A stretch of 64,000 bases of DNA from Tenacibaculum tangerinum (GTDB lineage Bacteria > Bacteroidota > Bacteroidia > Flavobacteriales > Flavobacteriaceae), in contig NZ_CP122539.1 in the NCBI RefSeq assembly GCF_029853675.1, positions 3,057,001 through 3,121,000 of the forward strand, read 5' to 3'. Below, one piece after another: positions 41,819 through 52,557 of the stretch (positions are counted from its first letter, which is position 1; each line of letters begins with the position of its first letter). Under the pieces are notes generated by a model. The model did not search any database. It was not told where the DNA came from and saw only the letters and a list, made by a program, of their open reading frames with translations. Made by a program: the position numbers and the translations under genes.

Positions 41819-43831
41819 ATGGTAGTAAAAAAAGGCATATTAAACAAACTCTACGTGGTTGTTGTTTTAATGACGCTTTTCTTTGTGGTTATCATTTTTA
41901 GACTTTTTAAACTCCAATATGTAGAAGGAGAGGAGTACAGAAAACTTTCCGAAGAAAAAACAGTTAAAAACGATACCATTTTTGCCAATAGAGGCAATGT
42001 ATATGCGGCAGATGGGAATTTGCTAGCCACTTCGATGTCGAAATTTACCATTCGAATGGATGTGATGGCGGTAGACTCAGAAGTGTTTGAAAAAAATATT
42101 CGACCGCTTTCTGAATCACTTTCTGGTTTATTGGGGAGGTCAGTTACGTATTATCAAAATAAATTAAGAGAAGCGAAAAAACGGAAAAATCGTTATTTGC
42201 TAATAGCTAGAAATGTAGGATACAATGACTATGTGAAAATGAAAAGCTTCCCCATTTTTAACCGAGGAGTGTATCGAGGAGGTTTTATAGCAGAACAAAA
42301 AACAGTTCGCGTGCATCCTATTGGTAAAATTGCTGAACGCACTATTGGTTATGATGATTATCGAGGAGGTGCTGGTATCGAAGGAGCTTTTGCAGATTAT
42401 ATGGAAGGAGAAAATGGCTGGCGTTTAAAGCAAAAAATAGCCAAAGGGCAATGGAAACCTATTAACGATGTAAACGAGAAAGAACCCATAGATGGCAGTG
42501 ATGTAATTACTACGATCGATGTAAATATTCAAGATATAACACACCATGCTTTGTTACGACAGTTAGAGTATTTTGAAGCCGATCATGGTTGTGCTGTAGT
42601 AATGGAAGTCGAAACAGGAGAAATCAAGGCAATATCTAATTTAGGAAGAACTTCTAAAGGAAAATACTACGAAAAAAGAAACTATGCTGTTTGGGAAAGC
42701 CATGAACCAGGGTCAACTTTTAAGCTAGCAAGTTTGATGGCAGTTTTAGAAGATAAAGTTGCAGATACAGCCACAGTGGTAGATTGTGAAAAGGGAAGAA
42801 TTTACATTAATAACCGCAAAGTAGAAGATAGTAAAAAAGGAGGATACGGAAAAATATCGCTAGGAAGAGTATTTGAAGTGTCATCAAACGTAGGGATTGT
42901 AAAAACAATACAAAAACATTACGATAAGAACCCTAAAAAGTTTACCGATAGAATGAAGTCTTTTGGCTTAAATCAATTAACAGGGGTGAAAATAAAAGGA
43001 GAAGGAAAACCCTACATACCAGAACCTACAGAAAAAAGTTGGAGTCCGATTTCATTAGAATGGATGGCTTGGGGATACGGAGTTTCCCTCACTCCATTAC
43101 AAACCTTAGCTTTTTACAATGCAGTAGCCAATAACGGAACATTGGTAAAGCCCTATTTTGTAAAAGAGTTGCGGGTTGGAGGTAAAGTAGAGCAGCGTTT
43201 TGGAACAGAAGTAGTAAAAGAAAAAATAGCCTCTCAAGAAACCTTAAACAAGGTTCGAAAAGTTATGGAAAATACGGTAAAATATGGTACAGGAAAAGAT
43301 ATTTATTCTCCAAACTTTTCTATGGCAGGAAAAACAGGAACTGCTAAAAAATATATTCCAAGAACTAAGAACGCTAATGGAGAGTACGAAGGGGGATATT
43401 ATTCAAATGAAAAGTATGTAGCCTCGTTTGCAGGTTTTTTTCCAGTAGATGAGCCAAAATATTCGTGTATAGTAGTAGTACATAGCCCTAATAAAGAAAA
43501 AGGATATTATGGAGCGACAGTGGCAGCGCCTATTTTCAAAGAAATAGCACAAAAAATTTATACGTCAACCGCTATTAATAATCAGTCGGTGTCTGATACA
43601 ATTTCAGAAGAAGTACTTGATAGAGCCTATCAAGAATACTATCAGAAATTAAGAAAATATAAAACAATCATGCCTAAGGTAACTGGTATGAGCGGAATGG
43701 ATGCCATTGCGCTATTAGAGAATATGGGATTGAAAGTAAAGTTTTCAGGAGTAGGAAAAGTAACAGAACAATCGATAGAAAGAGGGAAAAAAGTCTCAAA
43801 AGGAGCAACGATATACTTAAAATTATCATAG
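41819..43831 (+). CDS. ftsI: Septal peptidoglycan transpeptidase (PBP, FtsI/SpoVD type) with PASTA domain
   Basis: Class B penicillin-binding protein that crosslinks septal peptidoglycan. One membrane helix (about 10-30), a pedestal domain (50-220), then the transpeptidase with S299-T-F-K302, SSN (in EVSSNVGIVK) and KTGT (GKTGTAKK). A single PASTA domain closes the protein (about 615-670, MPKVTGMSGMDAIALLENMGL). The length is 670 residues. PASTA domains on FtsI are usual in Bacteroidota and resemble SpoVD/PBP2x of Firmicutes. The murE start follows its stop directly. Confidence 0.95.
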   Translation: MVVKKGILNKLYVVVVLMTLFFVVIIFRLFKLQYVEGEEYRKLSEEKTVKNDTIFANRGNVYAADGNLLATSMSKFTIRMDVMAVDSEVFEKNIRPLSESLSGLLGRSVTYYQNKLREAKKRKNRYLLIARNVGYNDYVKMKSFPIFNRGVYRGGFIAEQKTVRVHPIGKIAERTIGYDDYRGGAGIEGAFADYMEGENGWRLKQKIAKGQWKPINDVNEKEPIDGSDVITTIDVNIQDITHHALLRQLEYFEADHGCAVVMEVETGEIKAISNLGRTSKGKYYEKRNYAVWESHEPGSTFKLASLMAVLEDKVADTATVVDCEKGRIYINNRKVEDSKKGGYGKISLGRVFEVSSNVGIVKTIQKHYDKNPKKFTDRMKSFGLNQLTGVKIKGEGKPYIPEPTEKSWSPISLEWMAWGYGVSLTPLQTLAFYNAVANNGTLVKPYFVKELRVGGKVEQRFGTEVVKEKIASQETLNKVRKVMENTVKYGTGKDIYSPNFSMAGKTGTAKKYIPRTKNANGEYEGGYYSNEKYVASFAGFFPVDEPKYSCIVVVHSPNKEKGYYGATVAAPIFKEIAQKIYTSTAINNQSVSDTISEEVLDRAYQEYYQKLRKYKTIMPKVTGMSGMDAIALLENMGLKVKFSGVGKVTEQSIERGKKVSKGATIYLKLS

Positions 43832-45298
43832 TTGAAAAAAGTAAAAGACATACTATACAAGGTAGCTATAAAAGAAGTCTATGGAAGTACAGATATTGCT
43901 GTAAACGGTATTCAGTTTGATAGCAGGCAAGTACAAGAGGGTGATATTTTTGTCGCTCAAAAAGGAGTAACCGTAGACGGACATCAGTTTATTGCCAAAG
44001 CAGTATCGTTAGGTGCTACAGCTGTTATTTGTCAAGAAATACCTACCGATAAAAAAGAAGGCGTTACCTATATAAAAGTAGAAGATTCTAATACCGCACT
44101 AGCCATAGTGGCGGCGAATTATTACGAAAATCCATCAAAACGCTTGCAATTAGTAGGGGTAACAGGTACCAATGGTAAAACCACCATTGCAAGTTTGTTG
44201 TATCAGTTAATTAAAAAAGCGGGCTATAAAGTTGGGTTGTTGTCTACCGTTAAAATAATGGTTGGTGAAGAAGAGTACAAAGCAACACATACAACACCTA
44301 ATTCAGTAGCGATAAACAACTATTTATCGAAAATGGTGGATGCTGGTGTTGACTATTGTTTTATGGAAGTAAGCTCTCACGGAATCCATCAAAAACGTAC
44401 AGAGGGATTAGAATTTGCAGGAGGCGTATTTACAAATTTATCGCACGACCACTTAGATTACCATGAAACATTTGCAGCCTATCGAGATGTTAAAAAGTCA
44501 TTTTTTGATTCGTTACCAAAATCAGCATTTGCATTGGTAAATATCGATGATAAGAACGGACCCATAATGTTGCAAAATACCAAAGCTACCAAACAAACCT
44601 ATGCCTTGAAAACAATGGCAGATTTTAAGGCGAAAGTGCTAGAAAAACGCCTTTCAGGAACCCTGTTAACAATTAATGGAGTAGAAGTTTGGACCAAACT
44701 AATCGGAGAGTTTAATGCCTATAATTTGCTAGCTATATATGGAGTGGCAGAGTTATTAGGTCTTGAAAGATTAGAAATTTTACGAATCATTAGTGAATTA
44801 GAAAGTGTAAGTGGACGATTTGAGTACACGGTTTCAGAAGAAGGAATTACGGCTATTGTAGACTATGCACACACCCCCGATGCATTAAAAAATGTATTGC
44901 AAACGATTAACGACATCAGAACAGGAAATGAAAAAGTAATTACGGTGGTAGGTTGCGGTGGAGATAGAGATACAACGAAGCGCCCAAAAATGGCATTCAT
45001 AGCCTCTCAGCTAAGCAATCAAGCTATTTTTACTTCAGACAACCCCAGAACAGAAGACCCACAGTCGATAATCGATGAAATGGAAGCAGGAGTTGGAGCA
45101 GAAAATTATAAAAAAACACTCTCAATTTTAGATAGAAGACAAGCGATTAAAACCGCTTGTAAGTTGGCAGTTTCAGGAGATATCATACTGATTGCAGGAA
45201 AAGGACATGAAACCTATCAAGAAATAAATGGTGTAAGGCATCATTTTGATGATTTAGAAGAAGTAACCAACTATTTTAATCAACTAAAAAAACACTAA
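43832..45298 (+). CDS. murE: UDP-MurNAc-L-Ala-D-Glu:meso-diaminopimelate ligase
   Basis: Cytoplasmic ligase adding the third amino acid to the peptidoglycan stem. The ATP site is GVTGTNGKTT (109-118); KxTHTTPN and MEVSSHGI mark the substrate region. DNPRTEDP near residue 400 is the diagnostic DNPR motif for meso-diaminopimelate rather than lysine. The start is a TTG immediately after the ftsI stop; no other start fits the N-terminus MKKVKDILYK. The length is 488 residues. Confidence 0.96.
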   Translation: MKKVKDILYKVAIKEVYGSTDIAVNGIQFDSRQVQEGDIFVAQKGVTVDGHQFIAKAVSLGATAVICQEIPTDKKEGVTYIKVEDSNTALAIVAANYYENPSKRLQLVGVTGTNGKTTIASLLYQLIKKAGYKVGLLSTVKIMVGEEEYKATHTTPNSVAINNYLSKMVDAGVDYCFMEVSSHGIHQKRTEGLEFAGGVFTNLSHDHLDYHETFAAYRDVKKSFFDSLPKSAFALVNIDDKNGPIMLQNTKATKQTYALKTMADFKAKVLEKRLSGTLLTINGVEVWTKLIGEFNAYNLLAIYGVAELLGLERLEILRIISELESVSGRFEYTVSEEGITAIVDYAHTPDALKNVLQTINDIRTGNEKVITVVGCGGDRDTTKRPKMAFIASQLSNQAIFTSDNPRTEDPQSIIDEMEAGVGAENYKKTLSILDRRQAIKTACKLAVSGDIILIAGKGHETYQEINGVRHHFDDLEEVTNYFNQLKKH

Positions 45299-45301
45299 CG
45301 A

Positions 45302-46528
45302 ATGCTATATTATTTATTTCAATATTTAGAAAATGAATTTAGCTTAACAGGAGCAAGTGTGTTTCAGTTTATTACATTTCGATCTGCCATGGCATTCATC
45401 TTATCGCTGTTGGTTTCAACCATTTTTGGTAAAAAAATCATCAATTATTTAAGAAGACAACAAGTAGGCGAAACCGTAAGAGACTTAGGATTACAAGGGC
45501 AAGTGCAAAAAGCAGGAACACCTACCATGGGTGGTGTAATTATAATCCTTGCAACCTTAATTCCTGTACTCCTTTTAGCAAAGCTAGAAAATATATACAT
45601 CATTATACTATTGATAACTACAGTTTGGATGGGACTTATTGGTTTTACCGATGATTATATTAAAGTATTTAAAAAAGATAAAGCAGGGTTAAAAGGAAGA
45701 TTTAAAATTTTAGGGCAAATAGGCTTGGGTGTAATCGTAGGCTTGATGTTGTATTTTCATCCAGATGTAACCATAAAAGAGCAGTTGCCAGCCTCAGAAC
45801 AAGTAGTGCAAGTAGATGGTAAGAAAAAAGTCTTTGGAGAAGCACATAAATCTACGAAAACAACCGTTCCCTTTATGAAAAACAACGAATTAGACTATGC
45901 AAAAGCACTGAGTTTCTTAGGAAATGGATATGAAAAATATGGATGGATAGTCTTTATTTTTATTACTGTTTTTATTGTTACAGGAATTTCAAACGGAGCA
46001 AACCTAACCGATGGAATAGATGGTTTAGCAGCAGGTTCATCGGCAATCATGGTCATAACCCTTGCCATTTTTGCATGGGTATCAGGGAATATTATTTTTG
46101 CAGATTATTTAGATGTCATGTATATCCCAAAGTCAGGAGAAATGACCGTATTCATCTTGGCATTTGCAGGAGCATTAATTGGTTTTTTATGGTACAACAC
46201 CTACCCAGCCCAAGTATTTATGGGAGATACAGGAAGTTTAACCATTGGCGGAATTATAGCAGTAATAGCGATTGCTATTAGAAAAGAATTATTACTGCCA
46301 GTTTTAGCAGGCATATTTGTGGTAGAAAACCTGTCGGTAATACTACAAGTTTCATGGTTTAAGTACACAAAGAAGAAGTTTGGAGAAGGAAGACGAATTT
46401 TTAAAATGTCTCCCTTACATCACCATTATCAAAAATTAAACTATCACGAAAGTAAAATTGTAGTACGCTTTTGGATTGTAGGAATTTTATTAGCGGTATT
46501 TACCATTGTAACATTAAAGTTAAGATAA
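45302..46528 (+). CDS. mraY: Phospho-MurNAc-pentapeptide translocase
   Basis: Inner-membrane enzyme that makes lipid I. About ten helices. Landmarks are [58 protein letters not shown] and PLHHHYQ. The length of 408 residues is longer than in Proteobacteria because of an insert at about 155-205 ([20 protein letters not shown]), which is common in Bacteroidota. It is followed by a stray four-helix-bundle fragment rather than directly by murD. Confidence 0.96.
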   Translation: MLYYLFQYLENEFSLTGASVFQFITFRSAMAFILSLLVSTIFGKKIINYLRRQQVGETVRDLGLQGQVQKAGTPTMGGVIIILATLIPVLLLAKLENIYIIILLITTVWMGLIGFTDDYIKVFKKDKAGLKGRFKILGQIGLGVIVGLMLYFHPDVTIKEQLPASEQVVQVDGKKKVFGEAHKSTKTTVPFMKNNELDYAKALSFLGNGYEKYGWIVFIFITVFIVTGISNGANLTDGIDGLAAGSSAIMVITLAIFAWVSGNIIFADYLDVMYIPKSGEMTVFILAFAGALIGFLWYNTYPAQVFMGDTGSLTIGGIIAVIAIAIRKELLLPVLAGIFVVENLSVILQVSWFKYTKKKFGEGRRIFKMSPLHHHYQKLNYHESKIVVRFWIVGILLAVFTIVTLKLR

Positions 46529-46566
46529 AAGCGATTCTAGAGCTTTGATTTAAGATATAAGATTGA

Positions 46567-46761
46567 ATGAAAGAACAGATTAAAAATAGAACGAAACAAT
46601 TTGCTATCGATTATTGGGGGTTATGTAAAGAGTACCCCAAAGCGAGAGAGTTTGATGCATATTGTAGACAATTGATAAGGTGTTCTAGTTCGGTTGGAGC
46701 TAATTATAGAGCTGCTTGTAGGGCAAAATCTTCAATCAATAAATCTAAAATCATTAATTAA
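46567..46761 (+). CDS. Truncated four-helix-bundle protein (23S rRNA intervening-sequence type)
   Basis: 64 residues matching the first half of the four-helix-bundle (S23/IVP) family: NRTKQFAIDYWGLCKEYP, then FDAYCRQLIRCSSSVGANYRAACRAKS. Family members are usually about 115-125 residues; the frame stops after the first conserved block, so helices three and four are missing. The flanks look related: GATTTAAGATATAAGATT before the start and AATCTTCAATCAATAAATCT followed by AAAATC at the end are roughly inverted copies. It is inserted between mraY and murD with little disruption. It is probably a non-functional remnant. Confidence 0.7.
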   Translation: MKEQIKNRTKQFAIDYWGLCKEYPKAREFDAYCRQLIRCSSSVGANYRAACRAKSSINKSKIIN

Positions 46762-46763
46762 AA

Positions 46764-48098
46764 ATGAAAAGATTAGTAGTGCTTGGAGGAGGAGAAAGTG
46801 GTGTAGGAACAGCACTTTTAGGAAAGCAAAAAGGATATGACGTCTTTGTTTCCGATAAAGGAAATATAGCAGAGCGATACAAAAAAGTTCTTTTACATAA
46901 TTCAATTGATTTTGAAGAACATCAACATACCGAAGCTAAAATTTTAAATGCTGATGTGGTCATGAAAAGCCCCGGAATTCCAGATAAAGTAGCATTGGTA
47001 CAAAAACTAGTTTCAAAAGGAATTAAAGTAATTTCTGAAATAGAATTTGCTTCAGAATTTACCCATGCTACCATTGCAGGAATCACAGGTTCCAACGGAA
47101 AAACCACCACCACTATGCTGCTGTATCATGTATTGAAAAAGGCAGGGTTAAATGTAGGAGTTGGAGGCAATATTGGAGACAGTTTTGCCAAGCAAATAGT
47201 AGACGATGTGTATGACGAATATGTGTTGGAGTTAAGTAGTTTTCAGTTAGACGGAATTGAAAAATTTAAGCCGCACATTGCTATAATTACCAATATAACA
47301 CCCGATCATTTAGATCGATATGAATACAAATTCGAAAACTATATCAACTCAAAATTCAGAATCACAAAAAATCAAACAAAAGACGATTTTTTACTATACG
47401 ACGCCGACGACGAAGCAATTCAAACTTGGTTAAAAAACAACAAAACAGAAGCGACACTAGTGCCATTCTCAGTAGAAAAAGAATTGGATTACGGAGCTTT
47501 TTTAAGACAAGATACGATACTAATGAAACTAAATACAGAAGAAAAATTAATGAAAGTCTCTGAACTAACATTACAAGGAAAACACAACGTTAAGAATGCA
47601 ATGGCAACCTCGATGGCTGCACGATTGTTAAAAGTAAGAAAAGAAACCATCGCAGAAAGTCTGTCTGATTTCGAAGGAGTAGAACACCGTTTAGAAAAAG
47701 TACAAAAAGTAAACGGAATTGAATTTATTAACGACAGCAAAGCTACCAATGTAAATGCAGTGTTTTATGCATTAGAATGTATGGATAATCCAACAGTTTG
47801 GATAGTGGGTGGAGTTGACAAAGGAAACGACTATACCGACTTACTACCCCTTGTAAGAGAAAAGGTAAAAGCAATAGTTTGTTTAGGATTAGACAACCAA
47901 AAAATAATAGACACTTTTGCCAGTGTAGTAGATATCATAGTTGAAACAGCAGGAGCAGAAGAAGCCGTAAAAGTAGCGTATAAAGTAGCGCAAAGAGGCG
48001 ATACAGTATTGCTATCGCCAGCATGTGCAAGCTTCGATTTATTTGAAAATTATGAAGATAGAGGAAGAAAATTTAAAGAAGCGGTAAGAAATATATAA
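46764..48098 (+). CDS. murD: UDP-MurNAc-L-alanine:D-glutamate ligase
   Basis: Adds D-glutamate to UDP-MurNAc-L-Ala. The ATP site GITGSNGKTTTTM (about 109-121), the segment LELSSFQLDGIE, ITPDHLDRY, and FINDSKATNVNAVFYAL are all standard. The length of 444 residues is normal. Only two bases separate it from the four-helix-bundle fragment, and the ATG at 46764 fits the family N-terminus (MKRLVVLGGGESGVGTALL). Confidence 0.96.
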   Translation: MKRLVVLGGGESGVGTALLGKQKGYDVFVSDKGNIAERYKKVLLHNSIDFEEHQHTEAKILNADVVMKSPGIPDKVALVQKLVSKGIKVISEIEFASEFTHATIAGITGSNGKTTTTMLLYHVLKKAGLNVGVGGNIGDSFAKQIVDDVYDEYVLELSSFQLDGIEKFKPHIAIITNITPDHLDRYEYKFENYINSKFRITKNQTKDDFLLYDADDEAIQTWLKNNKTEATLVPFSVEKELDYGAFLRQDTILMKLNTEEKLMKVSELTLQGKHNVKNAMATSMAARLLKVRKETIAESLSDFEGVEHRLEKVQKVNGIEFINDSKATNVNAVFYALECMDNPTVWIVGGVDKGNDYTDLLPLVREKVKAIVCLGLDNQKIIDTFASVVDIIVETAGAEEAVKVAYKVAQRGDTVLLSPACASFDLFENYEDRGRKFKEAVRNI

Positions 48099-48114
48099 TA
48101 CATCATAAATATTG

Positions 48115-49305
48115 ATGAAAAGCATCTTTCAACATATTAAAGGAGACCGAGCTATTTGGGCAATCGTTGCAGTATTGGCAATATTTTCATTCATGCCAAT
48201 ATATAGCGCAAGCACCAATTTAGTATATGTAGTTGGTAACGGCTCTACCTTAGGGCACTTGGTAAAACATATTGTCTTATTAATTACAGGATTTGCTGTG
48301 ATTTACGGAGTACATAAAATACCCTACAGATATTTTAGTGGAGGTTCCGTTTTAATGTTGCCCATTGTTGTGTTATTGCTCATTTTTACGCTAGCACAAG
48401 GAACTACTATTGGAGGTGCTAATGCGAGTAGATGGATTCGCATTCCGTTTGTAGGTATCGGATTTCAAACCTCTACCTTAGCAGGTTTGGTGTTAATGGT
48501 ATATGTCGCACGGTACTTAGCTAAAAATAAAGAAAAAGTAATATCTTTCAAAGAAAGTTTACTGCAATTATGGCTTCCTGTAGGTTTGGTGCTAATCTTA
48601 ATATTACCAGCAAACTTCTCAACTACAGCAATGGTATTCTTTATGATTTTGCTGGTGTCGTTTATCGGAGGATATCCATTAAAATACATAGGTTATATTT
48701 TAGGAATAGGACTTTTTGCTTTCTTATTTTTCATCTTAGTAGCCAAAGCATTTCCAGATGCGATGCCAAACCGTGTAAATACATGGAAAAGTAGAATTGA
48801 AAGTTTTTTTCAACCAGACGGAGAAGAAAATTATCAGGTAGAAAAAGCTAAAATAGCCATAGCAACAGGAGGAGTCATAGGAAAAGGACCAGGAAAAAGT
48901 GTACAAAAAAACTTTTTACCCCAATCTTCATCCGACTTTATTTACGCAATTATTGTAGAAGAATATGGATTTGCAGGAGCAATAGTGGTCATTTTTATCT
49001 ATTTTTTATTGCTTTTCAGAATACTAATAACCGCTAAAAAAGCCAATACCATATTTGCAACACTATTAGTCGTTGGTGTAGGAATTCCCATCGTTTTTCA
49101 AGCAATGATTAACATGGCAGTAGCCGTGAATATATTACCAGTAACCGGACAAACACTTCCGCTTATTAGTAGTGGAGGCACCTCTATATGGATGACCTGT
49201 TTCGCATTAGGAATGATTTTAAGCGTAAGCGCTTCTAAAAACGAAACAGAAGAAACAATTTTAGATGATAACCCTTTAGATATTTTACATGAAGCACTGG
49301 ATTAA
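48115..49305 (+). CDS. ftsW: Septal peptidoglycan polymerase FtsW (SEDS family)
   Basis: Polytopic SEDS glycosyltransferase partner of FtsI. About ten helices. Signatures include GANASRWIRIPFVGIGFQTST, GKGPGKSVQKNFLPQSSSDFIYAIIVEEYGFAG in the catalytic loop, NILPVTGQTLPLISSGGTS near the end. The chosen start is the ATG at 48115; a TTG one codon earlier is also open. The length is 396 residues. Confidence 0.96.
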   Translation: MKSIFQHIKGDRAIWAIVAVLAIFSFMPIYSASTNLVYVVGNGSTLGHLVKHIVLLITGFAVIYGVHKIPYRYFSGGSVLMLPIVVLLLIFTLAQGTTIGGANASRWIRIPFVGIGFQTSTLAGLVLMVYVARYLAKNKEKVISFKESLLQLWLPVGLVLILILPANFSTTAMVFFMILLVSFIGGYPLKYIGYILGIGLFAFLFFILVAKAFPDAMPNRVNTWKSRIESFFQPDGEENYQVEKAKIAIATGGVIGKGPGKSVQKNFLPQSSSDFIYAIIVEEYGFAGAIVVIFIYFLLLFRILITAKKANTIFATLLVVGVGIPIVFQAMINMAVAVNILPVTGQTLPLISSGGTSIWMTCFALGMILSVSASKNETEETILDDNPLDILHEALD

Positions 49306-49377
49306 AAATAACGATTTATGGGTTGAAACTAAGATGTGTGTTACATACAACCTGAATGATAACATAAAAATAACTGT

Positions 49378-50469
49378 ATGAAACAATCAATAAATGTCAT
49401 TATAAGCGGAGGAGGTACAGGAGGTCATATTTATCCTGCCATAGCCATTGCCAACGAAATAAAAGTACGTTACCCAGAGGCAAAAATTTTGTTTGTTGGC
49501 GCAAAAGACAAAATGGAAATGGAAAAAGTTCCGCAAGCAGGATATGACATTGAGGGATTGTGGATTTCAGGAATACAAAGAAAACTAACTTTAAAAAATT
49601 TGATGTTCCCTTTTAAACTACTCAGTAGTTTGTGGAAAGCATATCAAATTATACGAAAATTTAAACCAGATGTAGCAGTAGGTACAGGAGGTTTTGCTAG
49701 CGGACCAACCTTAATGGTAGCAAATCAAAGAGGTATTCCAACCTTAATTCAAGAACAGAATTCCTATCCAGGCATAACCAATAAAGTATTAGGAAAAAAA
49801 GCAGGTAAAATATGTGTAGCATACGATAATTTAGAACGATTTTTTCCAGTAGATAAAATCGTAAAAACAGGAAATCCAGTTCGCCAAGACCTACTATTTA
49901 TACATACAAAAGTAGAAGAAGGAAAAGACTTTTTTGAATTAGATACATCAAAAAAAACAATTCTAATCTTAGGAGGAAGTCTTGGTGCCCGTAAAATAAA
50001 TCAGTTAGTTGAAGCAAATTTAGAGTTCTTTAAAAAACTAGATGTGCAACTAATATGGCAATGTGGTAAGTTGTATTTTGAAGAATATAAAAAGTACGAC
50101 GAGCAAGAGAATGTTCAAGTACATCAGTTTTTAAACAGAATGGATTTAGCCTATGCTGCGGCAGATTTTATTGTGTCGAGAGCAGGCGCAAGTTCCGTAT
50201 CAGAATTATGCATTGTTGGCAAACCAACTATTTTTATTCCGTCGCCCAATGTGGCAGAAGACCATCAAACAAAAAATGCAAAATCTATTGCCGATAAGCA
50301 CGGAGCAATTTTAATAAGAGAAAATGAGCTAGAAACCTTTCATGTAGTGCTAGAAACCTTATTAAAAGATAAAGGAAAACAAGAAAGTTTAAGTGAAAAT
50401 ATTAACGAATTGGCGTTGCCAAATGCAACCAGTCATATCGTTAACGAAATAGAAAAATTAATTAGTTAG
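49378..50469 (+). CDS. murG: Undecaprenyldiphospho-muramoylpentapeptide GlcNAc transferase
   Basis: Peripheral membrane glycosyltransferase making lipid [12 protein letters not shown] (residues 12-21) is the lipid-binding Gly loop; [31 protein letters not shown], and [22 protein letters not shown] are the usual blocks. The length of 363 residues is normal. Its stop overlaps the murC GTG by one base. Confidence 0.97.
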   Translation: MKQSINVIISGGGTGGHIYPAIAIANEIKVRYPEAKILFVGAKDKMEMEKVPQAGYDIEGLWISGIQRKLTLKNLMFPFKLLSSLWKAYQIIRKFKPDVAVGTGGFASGPTLMVANQRGIPTLIQEQNSYPGITNKVLGKKAGKICVAYDNLERFFPVDKIVKTGNPVRQDLLFIHTKVEEGKDFFELDTSKKTILILGGSLGARKINQLVEANLEFFKKLDVQLIWQCGKLYFEEYKKYDEQENVQVHQFLNRMDLAYAAADFIVSRAGASSVSELCIVGKPTIFIPSPNVAEDHQTKNAKSIADKHGAILIRENELETFHVVLETLLKDKGKQESLSENINELALPNATSHIVNEIEKLIS

Positions 50470-51815
50470 TGAATTTAAAAACGATACATAACGTTTATTT
50501 TATAGGTATTGGCGGAATAGGAATGAGTGCCATAGCCCGCTATTTCTCTGTAAATGGAAAAGTAGTTGCAGGGTATGATAAAACACCAACACCTATCACT
50601 AAAAGTTTAGAAGAAATAGGAATCGAAATCCATTTTGAAGATGCAGTAAACAATATTCCAATTACATTTTTATCAACTCAAAAAACACTGGTGGTGTATA
50701 CTCCAGCAATTCCAAAAAATCATCTAGAATTAAACTATTTTATAAATAACGGATACACGGTATTAAAAAGAGCAGAAATATTAGGAGAAATCACTAAACA
50801 TACCTTTTGTTTAGCAGTAGCAGGAACACATGGAAAAACAACCACTTCTGCTATTTTAGGGCACATCATGCAACCCGAAAAAGCCACCTCTTTTTTAGGG
50901 GGAATTGCAGAAAATTACAATTCTAATTTAATTTTAGGAGAAGCCAAAGTTTCTGTTGTAGAAGCCGATGAGTTTGACCGCTCGTTCTTAAAATTAGCAC
51001 CCAATATTGCCTGTGTAACCTCTATGGATGCAGACCATTTAGATATTTATGGGGAAAATGAATTCTTACAGCAATCATTTAGAGAGTTTGCAAGTAAAGT
51101 TTCTGATACCTTAATTGTAGCAAAAGGATTGCCATTAAAAGGAATAACGTATGCTGTAAATGAAGAAGCAGACTATAAAGCGCACAACGTAAGAATAGCA
51201 ACAGGAAACTATGTTTTTGATGTGCAAACACCAACATCAGAAATTAAAAATATAGCCTTTCATTTACCAGGAAAGCATAATATGATGAATGCTTTGGCAG
51301 CATTAGCTATGGCAGATGTGTATGGAGTATCGTTAGAAAACATCAAAACACAGTTAGGAAGTTTTAAAGGAGTACAACGTAGATTTTCGTATAAAATAAA
51401 AACGGAAGACATGGTGTTAATTGACGACTATGCACATCATCCCGCCGAAATAAAAGCCGTAGCGCAATCTATTCGAGAAATGTATCCAAAAGAGCACGTG
51501 TTGGTGGTATTTCAACCACACTTGTTTAGCAGAACTAGAGATTTTGCAGATGATTTTGCTCAAGCATTATCGTTGTTTAACGAAGTACTGTTATTAGATA
51601 TTTATCCAGCAAGGGAAGTGCCAATCAAAGGAATTACCTCGAGTTGGTTATTAGAAAAAATTACTACGGATGCTAAAAAGTTAGTAACGAAAGAAAAATT
51701 GAGTGACGAAATCATAAAATCAGCGTCAAAAGTTGTAGTAATGTTGGGTGCGGGAGATATTGGTTTATTAGTTGATGAAGTAAAAAATAAATTAGAAAAA
51801 AAGCACAAAAAATAA
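50469..51815 (+). CDS. murC: UDP-MurNAc:L-alanine ligase
   Basis: Adds the first amino acid to UDP-MurNAc. VYFIGIGGIGMSAIARYF (about 8-25) binds the nucleotide sugar, AVAGTHGKTTTSA (about 116-128) binds ATP, VVEADEFDRSFL and DDYAHHPAEIKA follow. The start is a GTG overlapping the murG stop (TAGTG). The length of 448 residues is normal. Confidence 0.97.
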   Translation: MNLKTIHNVYFIGIGGIGMSAIARYFSVNGKVVAGYDKTPTPITKSLEEIGIEIHFEDAVNNIPITFLSTQKTLVVYTPAIPKNHLELNYFINNGYTVLKRAEILGEITKHTFCLAVAGTHGKTTTSAILGHIMQPEKATSFLGGIAENYNSNLILGEAKVSVVEADEFDRSFLKLAPNIACVTSMDADHLDIYGENEFLQQSFREFASKVSDTLIVAKGLPLKGITYAVNEEADYKAHNVRIATGNYVFDVQTPTSEIKNIAFHLPGKHNMMNALAALAMADVYGVSLENIKTQLGSFKGVQRRFSYKIKTEDMVLIDDYAHHPAEIKAVAQSIREMYPKEHVLVVFQPHLFSRTRDFADDFAQALSLFNEVLLLDIYPAREVPIKGITSSWLLEKITTDAKKLVTKEKLSDEIIKSASKVVVMLGAGDIGLLVDEVKNKLEKKHKK

Positions 51816-51816
51816 A

Positions 51817-52557
51817 ATGAAAAAATTAGCAACATACCTGTCTTTTTTCCTGCTGCTGCTGTTTTTGGGCTTTTTATATGGTTTTACAACCCTTAGAAAT
51901 GGTGCGAAGAAGGTTAAAAAAACGGCAATAGAGTTTGCAGCTGGAGACAATAACTTTTTGACGCACAGTATGGTTGATAAATTGTTAATACAAAATAATG
52001 AATTTGTTAAAAATCAACCAAAAAGATTGGTAGATTTACACTTTCTAGAAGCTAATGTTTCGGCGAATCCGTATGTTGAAAAAACAGCGGTGTTTTTAAC
52101 TGTAGATGGGGTGTTAAAAACCTTTATAAAGCAAAGAAAACCGATAGCTCGTATTGTTGATAAAGACAAATCTTTTTATGTTGATAAGTATGGAGTAAAA
52201 ATTCCGTTATCAACAAATTTTTCAGCAAGAGTACCGTTAGTTTTAGGAGTTGGGGGGCCCGAAGAAATCAACGAATTAATAACGTTAATGAACATTGTTA
52301 ATAGCAATAGTTTTTTTGCAAAAGAAATCATTGCTATTCAAAGAGACGCCCAAAACGAATATACATTTACAGTTCGTAGTGGCGATTATAAAATAATTTT
52401 TGGGGAGGCAACAAATGCTTCAGAAAAGTTTAAAAAGCTAACAGCATTTTATAACAAAGCATTTAAAGACAAAACCATAAAAAACTATAAAGCGATAAAT
52501 GTAAAATACCACAACCAAGTTGTGTGCACAAAACAAAATCAAGATGGAGAACAATAA
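51817..52557 (+). CDS. ftsQ: FtsQ-like division protein
   Basis: Bitopic membrane protein of the divisome. One N-terminal membrane helix (about 6-24) and a periplasmic part in which LHFLEANVSANPYVEKTAVFLTVDGVLKTFIKQRKPIARI (residues about 72-112) is the POTRA-like pattern of FtsQ/DivIB. The length of 246 residues and position between murC and ftsA support the call. It overlaps ftsA by 14 bases. Confidence 0.92.
   Translation: MKKLATYLSFFLLLLFLGFLYGFTTLRNGAKKVKKTAIEFAAGDNNFLTHSMVDKLLIQNNEFVKNQPKRLVDLHFLEANVSANPYVEKTAVFLTVDGVLKTFIKQRKPIARIVDKDKSFYVDKYGVKIPLSTNFSARVPLVLGVGGPEEINELITLMNIVNSNSFFAKEIIAIQRDAQNEYTFTVRSGDYKIIFGEATNASEKFKKLTAFYNKAFKDKTIKNYKAINVKYHNQVVCTKQNQDGEQ

Noticed and set aside
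45943..46281. 112-codon open frame inside mraY
   Set aside because: It is a +1 frame within the conserved translocase gene; the composition (many Arg, Tyr, Cys) is that of a shifted frame.
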